A stretch of DNA of 64,000 nt from an uncultured Aquimarina sp. (lineage in GTDB: Bacteria; Bacteroidota; Bacteroidia; Flavobacteriales; Flavobacteriaceae). Both the position numbers and the translations under genes were made by a program. The DNA lies in the NCBI GenBank assembly GCA_947496355.1, contig CANMCO010000010.1, positions 167,368-231,367 on the forward strand, written 5' to 3'. This document shows, one piece after another, positions 25,372-32,957 of this stretch; position 1 is the stretch's first letter; every line of letters starts with the position of its first letter. Below the pieces are notes generated by a model, which saw nothing but the letters and a program-made list of their open reading frames with translations, had not been told where the DNA came from and did not search any database.

Positions 25372-25893
25372 TTAAAAACTTCTAACAATTATAGTGCGAG
25401 CCTCACCTGTCATTTTGAACTTTAAGTTTTTAGACAATTCATTATTACCAAAACGTTCAAAAATGTGATTATCTCCTTCTTGAATAAGCTCTAGAGAAGT
25501 AGAAATATCCGGGTTGAAAGAAAAATCAATAACGGTATTATTATTACCGGTCTGGGTGATTATTTTTTCAATTTTGTTTGCTGACTCGTCTATCTCAATT
25601 CTATTTTCGATTCCATTTTGGAATATCTTAATATCCGAAGAATTTGCGACTATATTAGAAAGCACTACATTATCAGCTCCTATTTGTTGAATAAAAACCG
25701 AGTTCGTACCTTCAGGAATAGACGATAAATCCCTAGATACTTGTGGAGAAACACTATTCACCTGAGATAATGTTATAAATTTATCTTGATCTGTAACCAA
25801 AATCTGATCTTCCTTGTCTGTATCCTGCGCAAAGGACATACTAGCCGAAAGAATTAAAAAAGGAAATACTAGTTTAAGAATATTATTGTTCAT
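25372..25893 (-). CDS. Secreted protein with degenerate curlin repeats, CsgB-like position
   Basis: The 173-aa product has a signal peptide (ending ASMSFAQ) and three to four weak curlin-type units: SVFIQQIGADNVVLSN, IKIFQNGIENRIEI, IEKIITQTGNNNTVIDF and LELIQEGDNHIFERFGNN. Each keeps the Gln-x-G-x-x-N spacing of curlin repeats but with more hydrophobic and charged residues. Its size, repeat number and place next to the main subunit make it the best candidate for the nucleator (CsgB role); this is inference from position. The C-terminal KMTGEARTIIVRSF is repeat-free and may dock to CsgF. Confidence 0.75.
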   Translation of the reverse strand: MNNNILKLVFPFLILSASMSFAQDTDKEDQILVTDQDKFITLSQVNSVSPQVSRDLSSIPEGTNSVFIQQIGADNVVLSNIVANSSDIKIFQNGIENRIEIDESANKIEKIITQTGNNNTVIDFSFNPDISTSLELIQEGDNHIFERFGNNELSKNLKFKMTGEARTIIVRSF

Positions 25894-25917
25894 CTTTTCA
25901 GTATTAAAAAAATCAAG

Positions 25918-25955
25918 AAAAGAGTTATGCTCATAGTAACTATAAGCATAACTCT
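25918..25955 (-). terminator. Intercistronic hairpin between the curlin gene and the rest of the operon
   Basis: On the minus strand two 16-nt arms (25940-25955, 25921-25936) pair with one G-U, with a 3-nt loop, followed by UUUUCUUG. It lies 28 bases after the curlin stop and 28 before the next start. It looks like a partial terminator or a 3' stabiliser. Confidence 0.7.
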
Positions 25956-25983
25956 TATAAATATATTAAATTTTAATCAAATC

Positions 25984-27522
25984 TTATTGTAAAGATCCTC
26001 CTCCAGCTCCTACTCCAGTTTGAGTAACTACTGCTGAATTATTTGTTCCTGCTTGAAGAATAGTACTACTGTTCAAATCTCCAGTTTGAGTAACAAAAGT
26101 AAAGTTATCTGTTCCTATTTGAGTATCCATCGCCATATTTCCATTTCCGCTCTGGAAGATATCACTAATATTACCAACACCTTGCTGATCTGTAAGTGCA
26201 ATATTCTCGTCTCCTAATTGGATATGACTAATGATGTTACCTTCTCCATTTCCAAAACCTTCACCTTCTTGAGAAGCTTCAGCTACGTTTCCGTTACCAA
26301 TCTGGAATTGTTGAGTTAAGTTTTCACCACCAAATGTCAATATATTCTGCGTTGCAGAAGCGCTGTTTGCGTTTCCTAACTGAACTTGAGTAACAGTATT
26401 ATTATCTTCTTCATGTCTAGCAAATGCTTGGTTTTCATCACCTGATTGAAACTGATCTACAGTACCTCCTCTAGAAGTAAAGAAAAAACCTCCTTGTTCT
26501 GCCGTAGCAACGTTACCTACACCACTTTGACTTTGGATCGCAGTGTTATCGGTACCAGATTGTGTTACACTTGCGACATTCTCATCTCCACTTTGTTCTT
26601 GATCAGAACTGTTATTGCTACCATTTTGTGAAGCAGTTGCAGTGTTTCCATTACCTAGTTGGATTTGGATTGCAAAGTTATCGCCACCAAAAGAACCAAG
26701 GTTTTGATCTGCACTAGCATTGTTTGCATCTCCTAATTGCCCTTGAAGTATTGTGTTGTTATCTTCTTCATGATTAGCAAAAGCAGTATTTTCATCTCCT
26801 ATTTGTACTTGCTGTACTTCTCCTCCTCTAGAGTCAAAAATACTACTACCTTGTAAAGATGTTGCAACGTTACCACCACCATCTTGGTCTTGGTTTAAGA
26901 AATTATCAGTTCCCCATTGCTCTCCTGAAGCACTATTTGCTTCTCCTAATTGTATTTGCTGAGATGCGTTACCGTCTCCTACTTGTGCAATAGTAGCCGA
27001 GTTAAAAGCCCCATCCTGGTTACTATCACTAAAGTTAAAGTTTCCTTCTTGAGTTGCAGATGCCATATTGCCATCTCCTAACTGAGCTTGGAATGCAGTG
27101 TTTAAAATCCCTTCTTGAGATATTACGGCAGAGTTTCCTCTTCCCTCTTGAAGTTGATCTGCAGAGTTTCCTCCTCCAAAAAATGCTAAATTTTGTGTAG
27201 CACTGGCAGTGTTTCCATCACCAATCTGTACCTGAAAAATCCCATTTGCATCTTCTTCATGTTGAGCTGTAGCTGAATTTTTAACTCCAGTTTGTGTTTG
27301 TTCTACAACACCATTTCTTGAGCTAAATGCTTCGCTTCCTTGAATAGCGGTAGCAGTATTAGCTGATCCTTCTTGTGCTGTTAAAGAAGAGTTTTCGGTT
27401 CCTACCTGAGTAATGTCAGCGACGTTGTCTTCCCCTGTTTGACTTACATCACTAATGTTCGACTGCGCAACCATCACTGTCGTAATAAATAAAGTTGCTA
27501 GACTAAGAATTACTGTTTTCAT
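25984..27522 (-). CDS. csgA: Curlin-repeat amyloid fibre subunit (CsgA-like), 512 aa
   Basis: After a signal peptide (ending TTVMVAQ, residue 20) nearly the whole protein is about forty 11-residue units of the form x-x-N-x-A-x-x-x-Q-x-G, the half-turn of the curlin beta-solenoid. Units are organised in three super-repeats (residues 62-224, 225-343, 344-512). Each opens with a non-curlin insert S-R-G-G-x-V-x-Q-x-Q, then a conserved HEEDNN insert and a F-G-G insert. E. coli CsgA has only five 22-residue repeats, so this fibre subunit is about three times longer. It is first in the operon, followed by a partial terminator, consistent with it being made in excess. Confidence 0.92.
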   Translation of the reverse strand: MKTVILSLATLFITTVMVAQSNISDVSQTGEDNVADITQVGTENSSLTAQEGSANTATAIQGSEAFSSRNGVVEQTQTGVKNSATAQHEEDANGIFQVQIGDGNTASATQNLAFFGGGNSADQLQEGRGNSAVISQEGILNTAFQAQLGDGNMASATQEGNFNFSDSNQDGAFNSATIAQVGDGNASQQIQLGEANSASGEQWGTDNFLNQDQDGGGNVATSLQGSSIFDSRGGEVQQVQIGDENTAFANHEEDNNTILQGQLGDANNASADQNLGSFGGDNFAIQIQLGNGNTATASQNGSNNSSDQEQSGDENVASVTQSGTDNTAIQSQSGVGNVATAEQGGFFFTSRGGTVDQFQSGDENQAFARHEEDNNTVTQVQLGNANSASATQNILTFGGENLTQQFQIGNGNVAEASQEGEGFGNGEGNIISHIQLGDENIALTDQQGVGNISDIFQSGNGNMAMDTQIGTDNFTFVTQTGDLNSSTILQAGTNNSAVVTQTGVGAGGGSLQ

Positions 27523-27580
27523 ACGTAATATATTAAAATGATTTATGAGTTTACTTTTTTAAATTCTGCATAAGAACACA

Positions 27581-27604
27581 AAAGATTAGAAAATTCTAAT
27601 CTTT
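27581..27604. promoter_or_regulatory. Palindrome in the curli operon leader
   Basis: AAAGATTAGAA (27581-27591) and TTCTAATCTTT (27594-27604) are perfect complements around 2 nt. It lies between the inferred promoter and the curlin start, so it is either an operator or a 5'-UTR hairpin. Confidence 0.5.
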
Positions 27605-27673
27605 ATCTGATAAGCATAAAATTTGGGGGAAATCTAAGGGGTATAATCAAACTGCAACGCATTTTGATATTGA

Positions 27674-27706
27674 CAAATTTATGAAAATATTGAGGCTATT
27701 TTACAA
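27674..27706 (-). promoter_or_regulatory. Candidate promoter of the curli operon
   Basis: On the minus strand TTG (27704-27706) is followed after 22 nt by TAAATTTG (27674-27681), an exact TAnnTTTG box. It would give a leader of about 145 nt. The rest of the 322-bp gap (27523-27844) holds the palindrome and a GSIII terminator. Confidence 0.5.
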
Positions 27707-27740
27707 GTTTCTTAAGAATTCGATAAAATACATTACGGAA

Positions 27741-27771
27741 AAACCGTAGAAATTAGATTTTCCTACGGTTT
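27741..27771 (-). terminator. Terminator of the GSIII gene
   Basis: AAACCGTAG (27741-27749) and CTACGGTTT (27763-27771) form a 9-bp stem; five U's follow on the minus strand. It lies 73 bases after the GSIII stop. Confidence 0.7.
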
Positions 27772-27844
27772 TATTAACAGTTTAACAGTTATTATTATTT
27801 TGTTAAAAATAGTTACAAAATGCACTCTGTAAGTTAATTCTTAC

Positions 27845-30031
27845 TCATCTGGTAAACAGTAACTCACGATACTTTGTTAAAGGCCATAATTCATCATCAA
27901 CAAGTAATTCTAATTTATCACAACTATATCGGATTTCGTCAAACAGTGGCTTCACCTTATTACAGTAATCGGAAGCTTTTTTCTCTAAATCTTCTAATTT
28001 ATTCGCCTTCCTACGTTCCTCTGTCATATCATTAACTTTAGTATTAATGTTTCCAATATGCCCAGAAATTTCTTCAATAATTCCCATTTGCTCTTTTGCG
28101 TATTTCATAAAATCCTTTTCATAAAGCTCCTTAAGCCCTGAAACATTATTAATAAGCATATTTTGGTATCGTATCGCAGTAGGGATCACATGATTTCGCG
28201 CAATATCTCCCAACACACGACCTTCAATCTGAATACGCATTACATATTCTTCAATCTCAATTTCATATCTCGCTTCAGCTTCTACTTTATTCATTACTCC
28301 CATTTCTTCAAAAAGCGCAATATTTTTCTTAGATACTTTCGCTTTAAGAGCTTCTGGAGTCGTCTTATTATTGCTCAATCCTCTTTTCTTAGCTTCCTTT
28401 TCCCACTCTGCACTATATCCGTTACCTTCAAAAAGAATACTCTTGGATTGTTTAATATACTCTCTTAGTATATTGAAAATAGCTTCATCTTTTTTCAATC
28501 CTTTTTTATCAATTAAAGCATCAACTTCTTTCTTAAAATCAACCAGTTGTTTAGCCACAATTGTATTAAGAATTGTCATTGGGTTAGCACAATTTGCTTT
28601 TGAACCTACGGCTCTAAATTCAAATTTATTTCCTGTAAAGGCAAAAGGAGAAGTCCTATTGCGATCAGTATTATCTAACAGAATTTCAGGTATTTTCCCA
28701 ACAACATTAAGCTTAAGGTCTGTTTTTTCCTGTGGAGACAATTTACCATCTGTAACCCCTTCTAATTCTTTAAGTACAGCCGTTAATTGTTCACCGATAA
28801 AGACGGACATAATTGCCGGTGGCGCTTCATTTGCTCCTAATCGATGATCATTACTGGCAGATGCAATGCCTGCTCTCATGAGTTCTTCATTTTCATCTAT
28901 TGCTTTTATCGTATTAATAAAGAATGTCAAAAACTGAAGATTGCTCATTGGGGTTTTTCCTGGACCCAATAAATTTACCCCGGTATCAGTACTTAGCGAC
29001 CAATTATTATGCTTACCTGACCCATTTACTCCAGCAAAGGGTTTTTCGTGCAATAAAACTTTTAAATTGTGCCTGGCAGCAACCTTATCCATAACATCCA
29101 TTAATAAAGAGTTATGATCCACTGCAAGATTAGTCTCTTCGAATATGGGCGCCAATTCGAATTGATTAGGAGCAACTTCATTATGACGCGTTTTAACAGG
29201 AATCCCAAGTAACATACACTCTACCTCTAAATCCATCATAAAATTTAAGGCACGGGTTGGGATACTTCCGAAATAGTGATCATCTAATTGTTGTCCTTTT
29301 GCCGAAGAATGACCAAGCAATGTTCTACCCGTCATTACAATATCTGGTCGGGAATCTACAAGCGCCTGATCAATTAAAAAATATTCCTGTTCCCATCCCA
29401 ATGAGGCATTAACCTTCTTTACATTTTTATCAAAATACTTTGCCACAGCTGTTGCCGCACTATCAACAACGTGTAACGCTCTTAATAACGGAGTTTTATA
29501 ATCCAAAGCCTCACCAGTATATGCTACAAATACGGTAGGTATACATAAAGTTGTACCATATATAAAAGCAGGAGAAGTAGGGTCCCAGGCTGTATATCCT
29601 CTAGCCTCAAATGTATTACGAATTCCACCATGAGGAAAAGAAGACGCATCAGGTTCTTGTTGAACCAACTGCCCTCCCCCAAATCTTTCTATAGCTAGAC
29701 CATTGCCAATGGTTTCAAAAAAGGCGTCATGTTTTTCTGCTGTGGCACCGGTTAATGGTTGAAACCAATGTGTATAATGTGTCACACCTTTTGACAATGC
29801 CCAATCTTTCATTGCTGAAGCGATCTGGTCTGCAATTTTTCTATCTATTTTAGAACTATGTTCTATTGCATCCATTACACTACTATATGCATCCTTTGTT
29901 AAAGATTGCATCATAGTTGCCTGGTTAAAAACGTTTTCACCAAACAGTACAGAGCGTCGTTCTGTTTCTATAACAGGAACATAACGACGATTTAGCGTCT
30001 CTTTTAAAGCTTGAAATCTGAGTGTTGACAT
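27845..30031 (-). CDS. glnN: Glutamine synthetase type III
   Basis: GSIII makes glutamine from glutamate, ammonia and ATP; it is the large (about 725 aa) dodecameric form common in Bacteroidota. Motifs: N-terminal LRFQALKETLNRRYVP, GSIII-specific FGENVFNQATM, NASLGWEQEYFLID with metal-binding Glu, VKTRHNEVAPNQFELAPIFE, KPFAGVNGSGKHNNWSL (ATP loop and catalytic region) and NRTSPFAFTGNKFEFRAVGS. The frame extends up to 30079, but I use the ATG at 30031 (MSTLRFQ) because the promoter at 30051-30079 lies inside the longer frame and the first 16 residues are not family-like. It is divergent from GSII. Confidence 0.96.
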   Translation of the reverse strand: MSTLRFQALKETLNRRYVPVIETERRSVLFGENVFNQATMMQSLTKDAYSSVMDAIEHSSKIDRKIADQIASAMKDWALSKGVTHYTHWFQPLTGATAEKHDAFFETIGNGLAIERFGGGQLVQQEPDASSFPHGGIRNTFEARGYTAWDPTSPAFIYGTTLCIPTVFVAYTGEALDYKTPLLRALHVVDSAATAVAKYFDKNVKKVNASLGWEQEYFLIDQALVDSRPDIVMTGRTLLGHSSAKGQQLDDHYFGSIPTRALNFMMDLEVECMLLGIPVKTRHNEVAPNQFELAPIFEETNLAVDHNSLLMDVMDKVAARHNLKVLLHEKPFAGVNGSGKHNNWSLSTDTGVNLLGPGKTPMSNLQFLTFFINTIKAIDENEELMRAGIASASNDHRLGANEAPPAIMSVFIGEQLTAVLKELEGVTDGKLSPQEKTDLKLNVVGKIPEILLDNTDRNRTSPFAFTGNKFEFRAVGSKANCANPMTILNTIVAKQLVDFKKEVDALIDKKGLKKDEAIFNILREYIKQSKSILFEGNGYSAEWEKEAKKRGLSNNKTTPEALKAKVSKKNIALFEEMGVMNKVEAEARYEIEIEEYVMRIQIEGRVLGDIARNHVIPTAIRYQNMLINNVSGLKELYEKDFMKYAKEQMGIIEEISGHIGNINTKVNDMTEERRKANKLEDLEKKASDYCNKVKPLFDEIRYSCDKLELLVDDELWPLTKYRELLFTR

Positions 30032-30050
30032 AATCGAGTAAGTTTTTTTG

Positions 30051-30079
30051 CAAATATAAAAAGAAGTTTTCTTTGTCAA
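30051..30079 (-). promoter_or_regulatory. Promoter of GSIII
   Basis: On the minus strand TTG (30077-30079) precedes TATATTTG (30051-30058) by 18 nt, an exact TAnnTTTG box, with the start codon 20 bases downstream. Confidence 0.65.
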
Positions 30080-30186
30080 TATGAAAAATATTATGTTTTA
30101 AAATTGCTAATTTTCAAAAATACCCCTAAAAAATATAGGGTGTTAATAAAAATGCTGATAAAATTAATGATAACACCCCTGTTTTT

Positions 30187-30217
30187 TTTGGTTATCCAAA
30201 AAGATAGATTAATTTTG
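30187..30217 (+). promoter_or_regulatory. Promoter of GSII
   Basis: TTTG (30187-30190), 19 nt, then TAATTTTG (30210-30217): an ideal Bacteroidota promoter 35 bases before the ATG. Upstream in the same divergent gap lie ACCCCTA...TAGGGTGT (about 30122-30142), a possible operator or hairpin, and a second ACACCCC at about 30173. Confidence 0.8.
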
Positions 30218-30251
30218 ATGCCTTAAGAGTTCAATTTATAAAGTGTTAATT

Positions 30252-31277
30252 ATGAGTAAAGCTAAATTAGAATACATTTGGCTAGATGGTTATAAACCAA
30301 CTGCTAATCTAAGAAGTAAAACAAAAATTGAAGAAAATTTTAGTGGAAAGCTTGAAGATTGCCCTGTGTGGTCTTTTGATGGAAGTTCCACAAGACAAGC
30401 AGAAGGCGGTTCTTCAGATTGTTTATTAAAGCCTGTAGCCATCTATCCAGATCCAACAAGAAGAAATGGATACCTTGTAATGACAGAGGTTCTAAATGCA
30501 GATGGTACTGCTCATGAATCTAATGCAAGAGCTACAATCGATGATAATGACAATGATTTTTGGTTTGGTTTTGAGCAAGAATACTTTATCATGGATAGGA
30601 ACACTCAATTACCTTTAGGTTTCCCTGTTGGTGGTTACCCAGGACCTCAAGGTATGTACTATTGTTCTGTAGGCGGAAGAAATACTCACGGAAGAGATTT
30701 CGTAGAAGAACATGCTGATTTATGTATAGATGCCGGGCTTAATTTTGAAGGTATTAACCAAGAAGTTGCAAGCGGACAGTGGGAGTTTCAATTATTCTCT
30801 AAAGGTGCTAAAAAAGCAGGAGATGAAATATGGATAGCTAGATACTTATTAGACCGTCTTACTGAAAAATATGGCTACTATATTGAATACCACCCAAAAC
30901 CTGTAAAAGGTGACTGGAATGGTTCTGGTATGCATGCCAACTTCTCTAACGAAGTATTAAGAACATGTGGTTCTAAGGAAGTGTATGAAACTATTTGTGA
31001 AGCATTTAGACCTGTTACCAAAGAACACATTGCTGTTTATGGTGAATTTAACGATCAGAGATTAACTGGAGAGCACGAAACACAGTCTATAAACGAGTTT
31101 TCTTACGGTGTATCTGACAGAGGAGCATCTATAAGAATCCCAATTATTACTGTAGAAAACGGATGGAAAGGTTGGTTAGAAGATCGTCGTCCTGCATCTA
31201 ATGGAGATCCTTATAAAATTGCCGCAAGAATTGTGAAAACTGTAAAAACTGCAGATGTTGCAGCTATACTGGCATAA
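30252..31277 (+). CDS. Glutamine synthetase type II (eukaryote-like beta-Grasp form)
   Basis: This 341-aa enzyme has the short GSII architecture. It begins KLEYIWLDGYKPTANLRSKT and shows CPVWSFDGSSTRQAEG, FGFEQEYFI (metal-binding Glu), NQEVASGQWEFQLF, GDWNGSGMHANFSN (ATP/active site), DRGASIRIP and the DRRPASNGDPYKIAARI C-terminus. GSII is mainly eukaryotic but present in Bacteroidota. A GTG further up (30243) is in frame, but ATG 30252 gives the expected N-terminus. Two different glutamine synthetases in divergent orientation suggest coordinated nitrogen control from the shared 220-bp gap. Confidence 0.95.
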   Translation: MSKAKLEYIWLDGYKPTANLRSKTKIEENFSGKLEDCPVWSFDGSSTRQAEGGSSDCLLKPVAIYPDPTRRNGYLVMTEVLNADGTAHESNARATIDDNDNDFWFGFEQEYFIMDRNTQLPLGFPVGGYPGPQGMYYCSVGGRNTHGRDFVEEHADLCIDAGLNFEGINQEVASGQWEFQLFSKGAKKAGDEIWIARYLLDRLTEKYGYYIEYHPKPVKGDWNGSGMHANFSNEVLRTCGSKEVYETICEAFRPVTKEHIAVYGEFNDQRLTGEHETQSINEFSYGVSDRGASIRIPIITVENGWKGWLEDRRPASNGDPYKIAARIVKTVKTADVAAILA

Positions 31278-31321
31278 CAATACACTTTTAACCTAACTAA
31301 CTACTATGTTGGTTAAACGCT

Positions 31322-31358
31322 AAAAAACACCTTTAGAAAATTCTAAAGGTGTTTTTTT
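31322..31358 (+). terminator. Strong terminator after GSII
   Basis: ACACCTTTAGAA (31327-31338) pairs with 31341-31352 and the flanking A's pair with the seven T's. Classic rho-independent structure. Confidence 0.95.
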
Positions 31359-31463
31359 GTTTACTTTTTCTAATAAATCAAAGCTTAAATTATAACTGAA
31401 ATTTATAGGTCACTTCTCATGATTTTTGGAGATTATTAGGAATATCTTTTGTTACTACAGGAA

Positions 31464-32417
31464 TTACTTTATAAAGACTAATGCTATGAATATGCCATAA
31501 GCTGCAAAAATCAAAAACCCTTTTGGACGCCCTAGAATCATTTTTTTAGGAATAAAGGCTAATGGAAGTAGAACAAGAGCAAAACCCAGCATCCAATAAA
31601 TATTTACACTCATAAGGGTTTCATCTTTTACAGCAATAGGTTGAATCAAAGAAGTTATTCCCAAAACTGAAGCTATATTAAAAATATTAGACCCTATAAG
31701 ATTCCCCAGAGAAATTGCTTTTTCTTGCTTAAGAGCAGCTATAACAGATGCTGCTAATTCAGGAACACTTGTTCCTATTGCAATCAAAGTTACCGCGATA
31801 ACACCTTCACTAACTCCCAGCTTTATAGCTATAGCCTCAGCACCATTAACCAGCAACTCCGAACCAAAATAAAGAGCAACTCCACCTATTAACAACCATA
31901 TAAAAATCTTAAAGTTAGACGTCTTTTGAAGCGAATCATCAACTTCATCAACCATTGTATCCGAAAATTTTCTCGCTCTTCTTAATAACACAAAAAGATA
32001 TAAAAATAAGGACAGAAGTAACCCTAAGCCTTCTATCTGACTGAGCACCCCATCATTCTCAAGCAAGAGATACAAAGCAAAAGACAACAGTACCATTACA
32101 GGCCAGTTAAACTTATAAAAATCTCTATCAATAGCCAATGGACCAATTATCGCCGTAATACCTAGCACCAAACCAATATTAGCAATATTAGACCCAACTA
32201 CATTACCAAGGGATATATCTGATAACCCATCTAAAGCCGCCTGAACACTAACTAACAATTCTGGTGCTGAAGTAGCAAAAGACACTACTGTTAGCCCGAT
32301 AACCATTCGTGAAAGCTTAAGCCTAAAAGATAATGCAACAGATGATCTAACTAAAAACTCTCCTCCCACCACAAGAAGCACCAACCCAATTAATACATAA
32401 AGTATACTTGCTACCAT
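31464..32417 (-). CDS. Calcium/sodium antiporter, CaCA family (YrbG-like)
   Basis: A 317-aa inner membrane protein with about ten membrane segments in two inverted halves. Each half has the alpha-repeat ion-binding motif: SFATSAPELLVSVQAAL with GNVVGSNIANIGLVLG in the first, AIGTSVPELAASVIAAL with GNLIGSNIFNIASVLG in the second. These coordinate Na+ and Ca2+ during exchange. The central loop (residues 145-165) is hydrophilic. It is a single-gene unit, divergent from blaI. Confidence 0.94.
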   Translation of the reverse strand: MVASILYVLIGLVLLVVGGEFLVRSSVALSFRLKLSRMVIGLTVVSFATSAPELLVSVQAALDGLSDISLGNVVGSNIANIGLVLGITAIIGPLAIDRDFYKFNWPVMVLLSFALYLLLENDGVLSQIEGLGLLLSLFLYLFVLLRRARKFSDTMVDEVDDSLQKTSNFKIFIWLLIGGVALYFGSELLVNGAEAIAIKLGVSEGVIAVTLIAIGTSVPELAASVIAALKQEKAISLGNLIGSNIFNIASVLGITSLIQPIAVKDETLMSVNIYWMLGFALVLLPLAFIPKKMILGRPKGFLIFAAYGIFIALVFIK

Positions 32418-32520
32418 AGTTCAATATTTGCTTGCGAATATAAAATAAGAATCTCGTAGTTTATAGACATAGGAAAAAATTATTAAAATAATGATCCCAA
32501 TACCCTTGAAAACTAAATAA

Positions 32521-32570
32521 ATAGTTAAATAACTATAAAAATAGTTGTATAACTATAATTATAGTTATAC
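32521..32570. promoter_or_regulatory. Operator array for the BlaI-type repressor
   Basis: A 24-bp perfect palindrome lies at 32547-32570 with half-site GTATAACTATAA. Two further pairs of ATAGTT/AACTAT half-sites lie at 32521-32536 and 32541-32556. The half-site core TATAACTA resembles BlaI/MecI-type dyads (TACA-like). The largest palindrome overlaps the promoter of the downstream BlaI gene, so autorepression is likely. Confidence 0.75.
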
Positions 32571-32575
32571 ATTTG
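32545..32575 (+). promoter_or_regulatory. Promoter of blaI-M56 operon, inside the operator
   Basis: TTG (32545-32547), 20 nt, TACATTTG (32568-32575). The -33 box and the spacer are covered by the palindrome, so repressor binding would block RNA polymerase. Confidence 0.7.
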
Positions 32576-32597
32576 AAATCTCTTAAACAATTAATAT

Positions 32598-32954
32598 ATG
32601 GAAAAACTCACCAATAAAGAAGAAGAAATTATGCATGCCCTATGGAGATTAGGGAAAGCTTTTGCAAAAGAAGTACAGGCAGAACTTAATAACACAGTTC
32701 ATTACAATACCATATCTACTATTATACGCAATCTTGAAGACAAAGGATACGTTGGTCACCAAGCATTTGGAAAAACACATCAATACTTCCCCATTGTAGC
32801 CAAAGAAGAATATAGAAGTCACTTTTTTAGCAAAGCAATGACCCAATACTTTAATAACTCTTATAAAAACATGGTCTCCTTTTTTGCCAAGGAAGAAAAA
32901 ATAACGGCAGATGAATTAAGAGAGATTTTAAAAGTAATCGAAAAAAACGAGTAA
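32598..32954 (+). CDS. BlaI/MecI/CopY-family transcriptional repressor
   Basis: This 118-aa winged-helix protein starts MEKLTNKEEEIMHALWRLGKAFAKEV and contains the recognition helix region NTISTIIRNLEDKGYVGH, typical of Bacteroidota BlaI proteins. BlaI dimers bind palindromic operators and are cleaved when the partner M56 protease is activated. The C-terminal helices (FSKAMTQYFNNSYKNMVSFFAKEE) form the dimer. It is followed after 3 bases by the protease gene and preceded by the operator array. Confidence 0.94.
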   Translation: MEKLTNKEEEIMHALWRLGKAFAKEVQAELNNTVHYNTISTIIRNLEDKGYVGHQAFGKTHQYFPIVAKEEYRSHFFSKAMTQYFNNSYKNMVSFFAKEEKITADELREILKVIEKNE

Positions 32955-32957
32955 ATC

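Noticed and set aside
25984..27522. Regularly spaced DNA repeats that could suggest a CRISPR array
   Set aside because: The repeats are in frame, diverged and encode curlin units; there are no constant repeats with unique spacers.
28163..28847. Long plus-strand frames antisense to GSIII
   Set aside because: Shadows of the GSIII coding frame; no motif and no start signals.
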